Counted from the stretch's first letter, positions 27,485 to 36,033 are shown. The stretch: DNA of 64,000 nucleotides from Chitinophaga sp. CF418 (GCF_900142925.1 NZ_FRCN01000007.1:248001-312000); one strand, 5' to 3'. Notes: a model not told the origin generated them from the sequence alone. Numbers and translations are program-made.

Positions 27485-28059
27485 GGAAGTGAAGAAGAAG
27501 TAAAGCTCAAGTTAGCATGTTTAAACAATTGGCCAGATCCGCGCAGCTCCTGGAAGTATCCGTATATGCTTTCTTAAGGACACCTACAACCCGGGAAATC
27601 GAACCTGTTTATGTGTGTGGATGAGAAAGTTATAGAGCTGGGAAAATGTAGTTAAAATAGAAAACCCGCTAGAGCGGTTTTACCATTTTAAGTGCCCAGA
27701 ACAGGAATTTTTTTTGTTCTGAGGATGAATATGTTGTAAATATTTCTACTCAAATTGCTGTCAGAATAAATGGACTCCCGCAGTTGTCGATTTTGTTCGT
27801 TTGTTTTCGTAAACAGCGGGTTGGTTGCTTGGGTACTACAAAAAATAGCAGCCTTAAACCCCAGAAATCGGATATTGCAAGGTTAACAAAAAGGCTATGT
27901 GGACTATGTATGCATTTCAGCTCAACCTGTTATCCATTCTTTTTCTCCGTTATCGGCCAAGGTGGGGGAAACAGTGACAATTTAGCCCAGTTAATCATAC
28001 CAGAATTTGCCTCACGCGTATATCCCTTTCTGCTATATAAACTCCCGCTCCTATAACGC
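27485..28059. other. Gene-free stretch with a faint precursor-like frame
   Basis: From 27784 the plus strand has an open frame without an ATG that contains SLKPQKSDIARL followed by LCGLCMHFSSTC. This recalls the K-x-x-IAxL leader of Bacteroidota natural-product precursors but lacks a start and a ribosome binding site. Otherwise only the hairpin at 27661 is seen. Confidence 0.3.
27661..27681 (+). terminator. Hairpin terminator
   Basis: AAAACCCGCT/AGCGGTTTT with one bulged C, followed by an A/T-rich stretch. It lies about 180 bases after the HTH-like gene. Confidence 0.45.
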
Positions 28060-28095
28060 GATGGGATCGTCACTTCGGGGAACGACGATCCCATC
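28060..28095. terminator. Hairpin downstream of precursor gene 1
   Basis: GATGGGATCGTC and its complement form a perfect 12-bp stem around a 12-base loop, 39 bases after the stop codon of the minus-strand precursor. No long T-run follows, so it may also stabilise the short transcript. Confidence 0.55.
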
Positions 28096-28134
28096 TGCCA
28101 TTCAGGTGGCACTTCGATGTCCACGCAGCTTTGG

Positions 28135-28293
28135 TTATACGATGACGGTTTCTGTGATCGTCATAGGATCACAAACAGCACAGGTAGGCCCTTCTGTGGG
28201 ATTTTTTGCTGCCCCTTGATGTAGCTTGGCATTGCTTAGTTTAGCGATTTTAATTTTGTTCAGGGTCATTTTTTTTCTGTTTTCCTTTTTCAT
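28135..28293 (-). CDS. Orphan lanthipeptide-type precursor peptide 1
   Basis: A 52-residue frame on the minus strand. The leader starts MKKENRKKM and carries the motif TLNKIKIAKLS (residues 10-20), which matches the LxLNKxxIAxLS leader of class I lanthipeptide precursors in Bacteroidota. The C-terminal core is GPTCAVCDPMTITETVIV with C38 and C41 and five threonines, i.e. residues that LanB-type enzymes dehydrate and couple to Cys. A hairpin follows 39 bases after the stop. A second gene of the same kind lies at 37304. No LanB, LanC, protease or transporter gene is in the window, so the enzymes must be elsewhere, if they exist. It is too short for many gene callers. The leader match is strong; modification of the core is inference. 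Confidence 0.75.
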   Translation of the reverse strand: MKKENRKKMTLNKIKIAKLSNAKLHQGAAKNPTEGPTCAVCDPMTITETVIV

Positions 28294-28486
28294 GAGCAAT
28301 TAGGGTTTATGTGAAGAAATATGTACTTAGAAAGATAATAAGATCAGTTCATATTTAAAAGATAACCGAATGATTATGTCAAGGGGACAGCGATTCGGCT
28401 TTTATAATATGCTACTAATAATCATATAAATTATTTATATAATAATATTATGCAGTAAATTGAAACTTAAATGTAAACATCACTTT

Positions 28487-28723
28487 ATGATTTGGACTAT
28501 TATTATCGGGGGTATAGCTGGCTGGCTTGCCGGGAAACTAATGCGTGGTGAAGGGTATGGAATAATTGTGGATATTATTGTGGGCGTAATAGGCGGCTGG
28601 CTGGGTGGTTGGCTTTTCGGCCAGCTTGGAATCCATATAGGTGGCGGTCTGTTAGGCTCACTGATTGTGGCGCTGGTAGGGGCTATAATATTAATCTGGC
28701 TTATACGGCTAGTGAAACGATGA
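28487..28723 (+). CDS. GlsB/YeaQ/YmgE-family stress membrane protein
   Basis: The 78-residue protein starts at the ATG giving MIWTIIIGGIAGWLAGKLMR; the longer frame has no good start. It has three glycine-rich membrane helices with the family blocks GWLAGKLMRGEGYGI, GVIGGWLGGWLFG and LGSLIVALVGAIIL. These transglycosylase-associated proteins are widespread, induced by stress, and of unclear function. It is divergent from the precursor gene on its left. Confidence 0.9.
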   Translation: MIWTIIIGGIAGWLAGKLMRGEGYGIIVDIIVGVIGGWLGGWLFGQLGIHIGGGLLGSLIVALVGAIILIWLIRLVKR

Positions 28724-28821
28724 GAATGGCTATTTGTCAGGAAAGGTAACCGGTCGGAATGCTGTATCATAGGAATCACTGAAATTTGGCAAAGCCTGCG
28801 CGTAGCGCAGGCTTTGCTCTT

Positions 28822-29349
28822 TTATTTGCCGGTGTACCCCGTAGACCTTTGTTTTTCATAATCTATTTTTCCATAATCGCCGTTGTGAAAATCTCTGTAA
28901 GCATTCGCTATTTCCAGCATGCTATTCATTACGAAGGGGCCCTCAGCAACGATCGCCTCCCTATATCTTTCGCCGCCAAACAGGATAATGTCGCAGGGGT
29001 CCTCGTTTTTATTTTTCATTTCGATTATACCGGCTCTTCTGTCGAATTCGATAAAATCACGGGTGTCGAAGTGTTCGTCATTCAGAATGACTGGCAGGAC
29101 CGGCAGATAGGCGGCAACTTCCAGGTCATTCGCGAAGCTTATTTCAAAGCTGGCGCCCGCATCCAACCGGATATGAAAAAGGAACTGTTCCGAATAATCC
29201 GGTATTGCAGACTTGAGTTCTTCGAACGCACCGGCGATCACTTTGATCCATCCCTTATCCCCGGGTAACTTTTTGAAGGGCACTTCACTGCCTTCAATGG
29301 CCAGATAAGACGGTTTTTGCGCCTTGACCGAAGAGGGTAGGACATTGCT
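28822..29349 (-). pseudogene. Truncated pirin (C-terminal half only)
   Basis: The frame reads from VLPSSVKAQKPSYLAIEGSE through LPGDKGWIKVIAG to the pirin C-terminal signature FGGERYREAIVAEGPFVMNS. Full pirins have about 230-290 residues and an N-terminal cupin with the iron site, which is missing: a stop codon lies directly upstream at 29350. The first possible start (GTG at 29283) would give only 153 residues. The iron-binding half is lost, so quercetinase-type activity is not possible. It follows the isochorismatase-like gene on the same strand by 14 bases, so a deletion probably fused the junction. Confidence 0.75.
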
Positions 29350-29363
29350 TTACTAAACGTTAG

Positions 29364-30017
29364 TTATGCGGTAGGTACAGGTGTGTTCAGCAGCTGCTGC
29401 TCCCAGGCATACGCCACGCCGCTTCCGCCGGCATGTTCAATCATCAGGCCCGCCAGTTTATTCGCTGTATCCAGACGTGCCCAGTCGCGCTGCCATTCGG
29501 AAGCCACGGCGATCCAGTTGATCGGCGTGATACCGTGCTGCATCATTCGGCGAACCGCCATATCGTGTGCTTCTGCCGAAACGGAACCCGAGGCATCGGT
29601 CACCACGAAAACGTCATAGCCTTCGCCGGCGGCCTGGATTGCAGGCATGGCCACGCAAACCTCTGTCCATAATCCTGCAATGATAAGCTGTTTGCGGCCG
29701 CTTTCGGCTACAATATCGGTAACAGCAGGGTCCTGCCAGGTGTTGATGAAAGTACGGTTGATCGGTTTCTGTTCAGGAAATACGTCCTGGATCTGTTTGA
29801 TGATCAGACCGCCACGTTCCTCAACGACTGTGGTAAGGATGGTCGGTACATTAAAGATCTTCGCCGCTTTGGAAAGTCCTGCTACTGCGTTAACGATCAG
29901 GGTCGGCTCATGGCTGTTCAGATTAGCGAACTGGAAGGGCTGGTGATCGATCAACACTAAGATGCTGTCCTCTGGACGAAGCAGGGCCGCAAGGCCTTCT
30001 TTCAGGTTGTTTGACAT
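29364..30017 (-). CDS. Isochorismatase-family hydrolase (YcaC-like)
   Basis: The 217-residue protein has the cysteine-hydrolase fold. The active site is D24 in LIDHQPFQF and nucleophile C121 in GLWTEVCVA; the usual third residue, Lys, is replaced by R88 in PINRTFINTW, as in the YcaC group. This group hydrolyses amides or related bonds; its natural substrates are mostly unknown. A truncated pirin follows on the same strand, and hydrolase-pirin pairs are common in stress-related operons controlled from a divergent regulator. The divergent regulator here could be the Crp/Fnr gene 459 bases away. Confidence 0.88.
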   Translation of the reverse strand: MSNNLKEGLAALLRPEDSILVLIDHQPFQFANLNSHEPTLIVNAVAGLSKAAKIFNVPTILTTVVEERGGLIIKQIQDVFPEQKPINRTFINTWQDPAVTDIVAESGRKQLIIAGLWTEVCVAMPAIQAAGEGYDVFVVTDASGSVSAEAHDMAVRRMMQHGITPINWIAVASEWQRDWARLDTANKLAGLMIEHAGGSGVAYAWEQQLLNTPVPTA

Positions 30018-30475
30018 GTTTTTGTTAGTTTGTATGTTTAAATATTAAATAGATAATTTACAATGCGGTTATACAGCGATGTCGTCTATTACTGCTTAGT
30101 ATAACGGCTTACGTTCATCGGATCATCCATCCAGTAATACCGGACACCGAATGCCCGTTCCGGGAAATATGTGACCCTAAATAAACCTAGCCCTGTTTTC
30201 ATAATAATTGTGCGTTAAATCGATGCACAAATTTCCTGATCAGTCCAGAAGGGAAAGATGATATTTACCTGAAAATCTTGTCGACATTTGTCTATGATTT
30301 TCCGCTCCGGTTTTCCGCATTGCAGATATATTATTCCGTAGTAAAGCGGTGGGCAGTGGGGAACGTTCTGGCGGCCAGCATGTTGAACTCTGAACGTTGC
30401 AACACGTACGAAAACAGCGGACGTTTTCTTAAATTTGTTTAGACGATCTGTTTTTATTTAATATCTGTATTCAAT
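30018..30475. other. Divergent intergenic region with a possible small remnant
   Basis: On the minus strand 30089-30202 gives a 37-residue frame (MKTGLGLFRVTYF, RYYWMDDPMNVSRYTKQ) whose tail looks coding but is unrecognised; it may be a fragment. Near 30410-30428 GAAAAC and GTTTTC form an inverted repeat in front of the Crp/Fnr gene. Otherwise nothing is seen. Confidence 0.35.
30430..30437 (+). promoter_or_regulatory. Candidate -7 box of the Crp/Fnr gene
   Basis: TAAATTTG matches TAnnTTTG and is 38 bases before the start codon. The inverted repeat GAAAAC-N7-GTTTTC lies just upstream, where a regulator could block or recruit polymerase. Confidence 0.4.
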
Positions 30476-31081
30476 ATGAAAACAAGCGAGATTGATATGT
30501 ACGATGCTTTTTTTGACTATCTGAAGAAATTCAGTCCGGACCCGCTGTCAGATGACGAGAAGGCATTGATCAGGCAGACCTTCGTTCCGTCCAGACTGCG
30601 AAAAAGACAGTACCTGCTGCAGGCCGGCGACCAGTGTAAGAACTTCACATTCATTGTTAAAGGAGCCATGCGGATGTATTCGGTGGACGATAAAGGTATT
30701 GAACATATTGTCCGACTCGGTGTGGAGGGGTGGTGGATGGGTGACCGGGAAAGCTGGTCGATGCTCACGCCAAGCATTTATCATATTGACGCCTGGGAGA
30801 ATTGCGATTTGCTAAATATCACCAGGGCAGGTTCCATGGAGCTGCATAGAAGGATACCTGCCTTTTGCGAAATGAAACTTCAGTTGGATGAGCGAAACCA
30901 TATCGCCAATAACAGGCGGCTGACTTCTGCTATAGGTGCTGCCGCGGAAAAGCGCTATACTGATTTCATGGAATGTAATCCCGAACTTCTCGGACGTTTC
31001 CCGCAGCATATCATTGCATCCTATTTAGGTCTCAACAAGGATACGCTGAGCCGGGTCAGAAGAACGCTGTCCCAGAAATGA
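30476..31081 (+). CDS. Crp/Fnr-family transcriptional regulator
   Basis: The intact 201-residue protein has an N-terminal cNMP-binding-like barrel (KRQYLLQAGDQCKNFTFIVKGA, RLGVEGWWMGDRESW) and a C-terminal HTH of the Crp type (QHIIASYLGLNKDTLSRVRR). It lacks the Fnr cysteine cluster and the usual cAMP-contacting residues, as most Bacteroidota members do. It is divergent from the isochorismatase-like gene and precedes the Fer4_19-GNAT-OsmC operon by 175 bases, so it probably controls one or both. This is the only undamaged Crp/Fnr gene in the window; the other two are broken. Confidence 0.9.
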   Translation: MKTSEIDMYDAFFDYLKKFSPDPLSDDEKALIRQTFVPSRLRKRQYLLQAGDQCKNFTFIVKGAMRMYSVDDKGIEHIVRLGVEGWWMGDRESWSMLTPSIYHIDAWENCDLLNITRAGSMELHRRIPAFCEMKLQLDERNHIANNRRLTSAIGAAAEKRYTDFMECNPELLGRFPQHIIASYLGLNKDTLSRVRRTLSQK

Positions 31082-31256
31082 TCCTTCCAACCGACCATAA
31101 GATGTAGACAAAAGTCTACTTTTTTTTCTGTCATATATCATCGTTCGCATTTGACAGGTTTCTCAACTTTGTACCATGACTGAGCAAAAGTCATTTGCTG
31201 AAGCATACGGTATCCGAAACCGGATTTTCTACACTTATTTTTGATAAAATGAAATA

Positions 31257-31472
31257 ATGGGAACGATAAAATATCCAAACGGGGAAATTACGATCCTCTG
31301 GAAACCTGAAAGATGCATTCACTCGGCCGTATGTGTAAGGACACTGCCGGATGTTTACGATCCCGGCCGGCGGCCGTGGATCTGCCCTGAAAAGGCGACC
31401 ACCCGGGAACTGACCGATCAGATCGCCACATGCCCTTCCGGTGCTTTGAGTATCGAGGAACAGGAACTTTAA
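31257..31472 (+). CDS. Divergent [4Fe-4S] mono-cluster protein (Fer4_19)
   Basis: The 71-residue protein matches the Fer4_19 domain: ILWKPERCIHSAVCVRTLP, then RRPWICPEKA and ATCPSGALS. Four cysteines, C20, C26, C43 and C59, are the cluster ligands. It is an electron carrier or redox sensor of unknown partner. In Bacteroidota this domain is often linked with a small acetyltransferase and an OsmC protein, exactly as here: the GNAT gene starts 18 bases after its stop. Confidence 0.88.
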   Translation: MGTIKYPNGEITILWKPERCIHSAVCVRTLPDVYDPGRRPWICPEKATTRELTDQIATCPSGALSIEEQEL

Positions 31473-31490
31473 CTCCAGACAGCATAATAA

Positions 31491-31793
31491 ATGGAAAGTA
31501 CTAAAGTTGTTTTTACGGGGCATGTCCACGGCGAGGTACAGCTCTTTTCGGATGACGTACAGGCAGGGAAAATGAGCCTGGCCATGACGGGTGGAAGGTT
31601 GGCGGTATTCCATACCGAAGTTGATCCCGAGTTTGAAGGCCGTGGTTTTGCAAAACTGCTGCTTGCGGAACTGGTCCGCTACGCCAGGGAAAGGGATGTG
31701 AAGATCATCCCGTTATGCCCATATGTGAACGCACAGTTCCGTCGTCATCCTGCGGAATATGAGGACGTGTGGAGTAAAGACTGGCATCAATGA
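31491..31793 (+). CDS. Short GNAT-type N-acetyltransferase
   Basis: The 100-residue protein is of the YjdJ-like type. The acetyl-CoA pyrophosphate loop is seen in EFEGRGFAKLLLAELVRYAR, followed by KIIPLCPYVNAQFRRHPAEY, the conserved end of this group. The stop codon overlaps the OsmC start by 4 bases (ATGA), giving translational coupling. The acetyl acceptor is unknown. Confidence 0.85.
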   Translation: MESTKVVFTGHVHGEVQLFSDDVQAGKMSLAMTGGRLAVFHTEVDPEFEGRGFAKLLLAELVRYARERDVKIIPLCPYVNAQFRRHPAEYEDVWSKDWHQ

Positions 31794-32266
31794 AATACAT
31801 CCTGGAAAACTCCATCAAAGGGATCATCGGCAGCGAGAAATACCTGACCTCCGTTCAATGGCGTAACGGTGTACTGATCACCGACGAACCCGTAAAACTG
31901 GGAGGTCAGGACCTTGGTCCGGATCCCTATACGCTGCTGCTGTCCTCACTAGTCTCCTGCACACTGGCAACCCTCAGGATGTATATCGACCATAAAGGCC
32001 TGCCCGTCCCGGAGATAGCGGTGGAAGCGAACATGTACCATAAAATCGGGAACGAAGGAACGGTCATGTGTATTGAACGGCGGATCGACATACCGGACGT
32101 AGCTGACCCGGAACTGCAGCAGCGCCTGATGCGCGTCGCCGAGAACTGTCCGGTATCTAAAATACTGAAAGGAACTATCATGATCAGTTCGACATTCAGG
32201 ACTGCCGGCACGGCGGTCAGGAAACCTGAACCAGATAATTTTAACACAGATCAGCAGATCGGTTGA
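31790..32266 (+). CDS. OsmC-family protein (peroxiredoxin-like)
   Basis: The 158-residue protein has the OsmC/Ohr cysteine pair: C57 in LLSSLVSCTLATLRMY and C120 in VAENCPVSKIL. These reduce organic hydroperoxides through a Cys-Cys pair. The N-terminal LGGQDLGPDPYTLL is the family core. It is the third gene of the Fer4_19-GNAT-OsmC operon, probably an oxidative or electrophile stress set. A hairpin at 32426 follows. Confidence 0.9.
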   Translation: MKYILENSIKGIIGSEKYLTSVQWRNGVLITDEPVKLGGQDLGPDPYTLLLSSLVSCTLATLRMYIDHKGLPVPEIAVEANMYHKIGNEGTVMCIERRIDIPDVADPELQQRLMRVAENCPVSKILKGTIMISSTFRTAGTAVRKPEPDNFNTDQQIG

Positions 32267-32282
32267 ACGATATGCTCGGCTG

Positions 32283-32426
32283 ATGAAATTGAAGAACGTC
32301 TTACCGATTGGCCTGTTACTTTCAGCAAGGATCTCCGATGTCCAAGTCTTCATGCGGCCGCGTTATGAGGTGGACTATTCGGTCTTGAGGGATAGTGCAC
32401 GCACCATTTATCATCAGCTGAAATAG
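32283..32426 (+). CDS. Possible small protein, unrecognised
   Basis: A 47-residue frame starts 16 bases after the OsmC stop: MKLKNVLPIGLLLSARISDV, with FMRPRYEVDYSVLRDSA near its end. No ribosome binding site is convincing and no family is recognised. It may be a real small gene of the operon, or a fragment of a longer one. Confidence 0.3.
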   Translation: MKLKNVLPIGLLLSARISDVQVFMRPRYEVDYSVLRDSARTIYHQLK

Positions 32427-32450
32427 CAGCCGCTCACTCAAAGCGGCTGC
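32426..32450. terminator. Hairpin terminator of the OsmC operon
   Basis: GCAGCCGCT and AGCGGCTGC form a perfect 9-bp stem around a 7-base loop. No T-run follows. Confidence 0.55.
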
Positions 32451-32548
32451 AGTTATCTATTATTCGGCGGCGAAGCCCGTCTGAAGGCTATTGGTCATTT
32501 TTACCAAATGGTAAATGAAATCAACACAATTATGCCGAAATTTAATTT

Positions 32549-33143
32549 ATGGAAGAGTTCTTCAATTACATATTGCAGTTCGGTAACCTGAACATGCAGC
32601 AAATAGATCTTATCACCAGCAAAGCAAAAAAACTGGAACTTCATAAGGAAGAATATTTTTCTGAAGCAGGAAAGATTCCCAGATACGTGGGATTTATCCT
32701 TAAAGGTGTCGTTCGTTTTTGCTACTACAATAACAAAGCGAAGAGATCACTCATTCATTCATTGACGAGAATAATTTTGTTTCAGACCAGCAAAGGTTTG
32801 AGGCGCAGGTTGTGGCCTCTGAGTACATACAGGCCGTTACTGATTGTGAATTTCTTGTTTTCTCCAAAAAAGACTGGGACAAGATTGGAAATACTGTTGT
32901 GGGATGGGATGCTATAACAGGTCTCATATTGAAAAATTGTTTGCTGAAAACCATAGAACGAAGGAGCCCGCTGGTTTCAGAAGATGCAACTACCCGTTAT
33001 TTATCAAATGAAAAATCCGGCCACTTTATGTTATGATAGTTCTCCGCGTTCCGGAAAGCTGTTTCATCGACTCTAAAGATAAGTGATGAATTTTCCTCAA
33101 ACAGAAATGGAGCTAGTGACGGATATACTTTAGCTAGTAAGTT
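32549..33143 (+). pseudogene. Broken Crp/Fnr-family regulator (several frameshifts)
   Basis: The first frame gives MEEFFNYILQFGNLNMQQ and GFILKGVVRFCYYNNKAKR, the start of a Crp/Fnr barrel. Near 32760 the reading switches to another frame: FIDENNFVSDQQRFEAQVVA, CEFLVFSKKDWDKIG. That frame stops in the hinge (EDATTRYLSNEKSGHFML, 33036). A third frame then holds parts like a degraded HTH (STLKISDEFSSNRNGAS). It is the second damaged Crp/Fnr gene within 7.5 kb. Confidence 0.75.
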
Positions 33144-33151
33144 CATATAAA

Positions 33152-33532
33152 CTAATATTGACAAGCAGTTCCATACAAAGCATTTGTATTCGTAGTAGTT
33201 CTTAGTGATGACTGCACTGAAGCTCCTGGTATAAATGACCTTAGAATTTGCTGAGCCCTCGTCCTGAACTCCAATTGAGCCATTGTATTTAAAGGATTTG
33301 CTGCATCAGCGGATGAGGATTCAGCAACAATTGATATGGCAGCCAAATTAAACGCATAAGCTGTTAAATATCTTGCAGCAAATTCTGAAAAATACCAATA
33401 CTTTTGACCATTCTCATATTTAGTTGTTATATCTCCTGAACCAAAGAGATCAGAGAAATAGGGATCACTTGCCAGGTAGTCTGCTGCGGAGTAGCCCTCT
33501 CCCAGGAAATCCCATGCGAGTTGGTTACGCAT
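33152..33532 (-). CDS. Hypothetical protein or C-terminal remnant
   Basis: The 126 residues starting MRNQLAWDFLGEGYSAADYL are unrecognised. The same frame stays open for 36 codons further upstream (to 33640, containing FIGNENIENGTTVNSFNAY) without any ATG, GTG or TTG, and the composition there is protein-like. This suggests the end of a larger, 5'-deleted gene. The tail (SSLRTTTNTNALYGTACQY) is serine/threonine-rich. No membrane helix or catalytic motif is evident. Confidence 0.4.
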   Translation of the reverse strand: MRNQLAWDFLGEGYSAADYLASDPYFSDLFGSGDITTKYENGQKYWYFSEFAARYLTAYAFNLAAISIVAESSSADAANPLNTMAQLEFRTRAQQILRSFIPGASVQSSLRTTTNTNALYGTACQY

Positions 33533-33754
33533 TGAGGCATCACTGATTCCATTTGGTAAAAACAGATATGCGTTAAAGCTGTTGACAGTGGTACCATTTT
33601 CAATGTTTTCGTTGCCTATAAATTTGGTATTCTCAAGTCTTTATGGCTGCTGATACTAAATGTCTTACTAAACCTTTAGCCTATCTTCCTGCAGCGATAT
33701 AACCGTCCGCGGATAGCAAGAGCTGTACAGTTAAGTAACAGGAGATAAAGGCTG

Positions 33755-34510
33755 TTAATTCACCAGCCCGGGAATAATATGGTCCCATCCAAGCTGCCGC
33801 GCGTAATCGAGGGGCGTTTTACCGAAGTTATTCTGTTCACCAATGTGGGCGCCCGCCATTGTCAGTACTTCTACTGATGTTCTGTTGCCGGCAATCACCT
33901 CTCTGTGCAAAAAGCTATTTCCTGCCTCGTCTTTAGCACTTAATTCGTTGGGGTAGTTCTTTACAAACTCCATCAGACTTTCCCGCATATTCCGGCTCAT
34001 GGGGTGCTCTTCGAGGTTCTCCGGGTGTTCCTTTTGCTCAAAAACCAGTAGAACATCATTGTAGTCGCCAAAATCAAGCCCCCATGCCTCATCATGTCCT
34101 TCCCTTTCTTTATTGCTCATTCCTGAGCGCATGACCTGAATGGTAAACCCTCCGTAGGTCTTTCCACGGGTGGCAATCAACCAGTCACTGATCTGGTCGG
34201 GAGATATCTCGACGGCATCACCCTTATTTATATTAGTCAGTTCGTTGGGATCGTTCAATAATACACCGGATATGGTCTCGCCATTATAATTGATTTCGTT
34301 GATCCACATATGCTCAATGAGAGGAACTTCACTATCTGCTGTTTCCTGGGAAAAAGCCACCTTTACACAGGCAACCTCCAAGGCCGGGACAATTCGCCGA
34401 TACTCCCAGGAAGGTTCCCGCCAGAAATATTTAAATGTGTCCTGCGCTTTCTTAAAAGCCTCCATCATTTTAGGGTCTTCACCACTTGCAAAAAAAATCT
34501 TAGTCGCCAT
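33755..34510 (-). CDS. DUF2314 protein with C-terminal ankyrin repeats
   Basis: The 251-residue protein has an N-terminal DUF2314 (YegJ-like) domain: VKVAFSQETADSEVPLIEHM, then GVLLNDPNELTNINKGDAVE and SDWLIATRGKTYGGFTIQVM. Two ankyrin-like repeats follow in about 195-251 (AGNSFLHREVIAGNRTSVEV, NFGKTPLDYARQLGWDHIIP). There is no signal peptide, so it is cytoplasmic. DUF2314 proteins often occur near toxin or immunity genes, but the role is unknown. It is divergent from the secreted DUF6624-like gene. Confidence 0.75.
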   Translation of the reverse strand: MATKIFFASGEDPKMMEAFKKAQDTFKYFWREPSWEYRRIVPALEVACVKVAFSQETADSEVPLIEHMWINEINYNGETISGVLLNDPNELTNINKGDAVEISPDQISDWLIATRGKTYGGFTIQVMRSGMSNKEREGHDEAWGLDFGDYNDVLLVFEQKEHPENLEEHPMSRNMRESLMEFVKNYPNELSAKDEAGNSFLHREVIAGNRTSVEVLTMAGAHIGEQNNFGKTPLDYARQLGWDHIIPGLVN

Positions 34511-34706
34511 TTGGGAATTGGATTAGAAACGCATCAAAATAATATATTTTTCTATTTCCACCTCTTAGTTTTCCTGCACTTTGCACGACGAACCAGGTTA
34601 AGCCTGTCAAAGGGCCAACTTAAATACATGGAAATTCTGTACCTTGTGGTATGTACTACTGCGCTTTGAATGGACCTAGCGCCAGTTTTTATTACGAACC
34701 TATACT

Positions 34707-35684
34707 ATGAAAACGATCATTGTTACCTTTTGCTGTTTATTCATCATTACCTGCACACAAGCGCAGGACTCGTGCATGACGAAAGCGATCTCATTTTACG
34801 CAGAAAAAATACTCCCTGTTTACCGAACAGCATTGCTCAGCGCCAAAAACGAGCTACATGCAGCTTCCAGCGGACCTAAAGCGTCTCAACATAACCTGGA
34901 TCTGGCAGACATTTGCGCCGCACTGTTCGAGTTTGATTCTGCGATGTATTTTATAAGGCGGGAGCTGGCTCATAAAGATATCAGCGGAAACGGGGATTTG
35001 ACATATTATAAAATGCTCTTTTTATTTATGAAAAATCCAACCACGTATAAAACATTTACAGATAGCGTATATTTTGGAAGGTATAACATTGACAAGGCTT
35101 TCGGACATAAACGGTTTGTTCGATCCGAACTTTGTATGCAGTACATTGAGCGGCAGTTGTTGCGGGGTCCTGTTTATTTCGGATGGGGTTTTGATTACAA
35201 CTATAACAGCATAAATATTACCAAAGAGGAAACGCGACTATTGTCTGTAACGCTTCGTCAGTTAGCTGACTCCCTGAAAAAACATCTATGGGAAACCGGC
35301 AGCGGGGAACATATTGGCAAGGTACGGCTGCCGCAGTATTCAAAAGACGGTACTGTACCCGTATCAGCCGTTAGTACCAATATTAGGGAGCTGATACCCG
35401 ATAAGACAACCGAAATAGAGACGCTGCTGGAAAAAAGGGAACTGCCAACCGATCTTTGCTATTGGGTAGATGATCATTTACTTAGACAGGGTAAGCCACA
35501 GCGTTATGGCACACATACAAGAACTGAGAATGAGAAAACAGTGGTGCAATCTCCTCATGACACTATAAGCGAAATAGTGGCGCGTAGAAAACTTGTTGGA
35601 CTGAACACCTTGCAGGAAATGATTAAGGATAGAGAAAAGGAGCTTAAAGAGCGGGAAGAGCTGCAGGACGATCCTAAACATTAA
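34707..35684 (+). CDS. Secreted protein, DUF6624-like
   Basis: The 325-residue precursor has a signal peptide (MKTIIVTFCCLFIITCTQAQ). A helical central region precedes LCYWVDDHLLRQGKPQRYGT, which matches the end of DUF6624 proteins (DR...GKPQxYGTQ). A charged coiled-coil-like tail (EMIKDREKELKEREELQDD) ends the protein. The function is unknown. A hairpin at 35841 follows. Confidence 0.55.
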   Translation: MKTIIVTFCCLFIITCTQAQDSCMTKAISFYAEKILPVYRTALLSAKNELHAASSGPKASQHNLDLADICAALFEFDSAMYFIRRELAHKDISGNGDLTYYKMLFLFMKNPTTYKTFTDSVYFGRYNIDKAFGHKRFVRSELCMQYIERQLLRGPVYFGWGFDYNYNSINITKEETRLLSVTLRQLADSLKKHLWETGSGEHIGKVRLPQYSKDGTVPVSAVSTNIRELIPDKTTEIETLLEKRELPTDLCYWVDDHLLRQGKPQRYGTHTRTENEKTVVQSPHDTISEIVARRKLVGLNTLQEMIKDREKELKEREELQDDPKH

Positions 35685-36033
35685 CATACATACTTCAAGC
35701 TAAATATGGTGATCCGCAATAGCTCCAAATATGTAGTTTGAAGGCAGAAAAGAGTCCTGTGCATGCTATCCGGGCTTCCATCCATGCAGAACCATGGATT
35801 GTCTGAGGATTTGTGTGTTTAACAGTGAATAAGTCAACAGGGCAGGCATGGCGATGCCTGCCTACGCCTGACGTAAGTACAATACATGTTAAAAATTAAT
35901 TACTAATACCTGTTTTTGTCATGTTAATAACTATTATAACGTTATAAAAAAGGCAGTTCCGAACAATTATATGTTTAATGCCGCCCACAATGATGCCTTA
36001 TCGACTCGTTGCTGTTGACTGCCCATCAATTAA
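35685..36033. other. Gene-free stretch with hairpin and AT palindrome
   Basis: It holds the 9-bp hairpin at 35841-35862, a palindrome TATAACGTTATA near 35936 and sequence that should be the promoter of the GH43 gene. No coding frame is seen. Confidence 0.45.
35841..35862. terminator. Hairpin terminator
   Basis: GGCAGGCAT and ATGCCTGCC form a perfect 9-bp stem with loop GGCG, downstream of the DUF6624-like gene. Confidence 0.5.

Noticed and set aside
30089..30202. 37-codon minus-strand frame ending MDDPMNVSRYTKQ
   Set aside because: It looks coding but cannot be tied to any family; kept only as a note in the intergenic entry.
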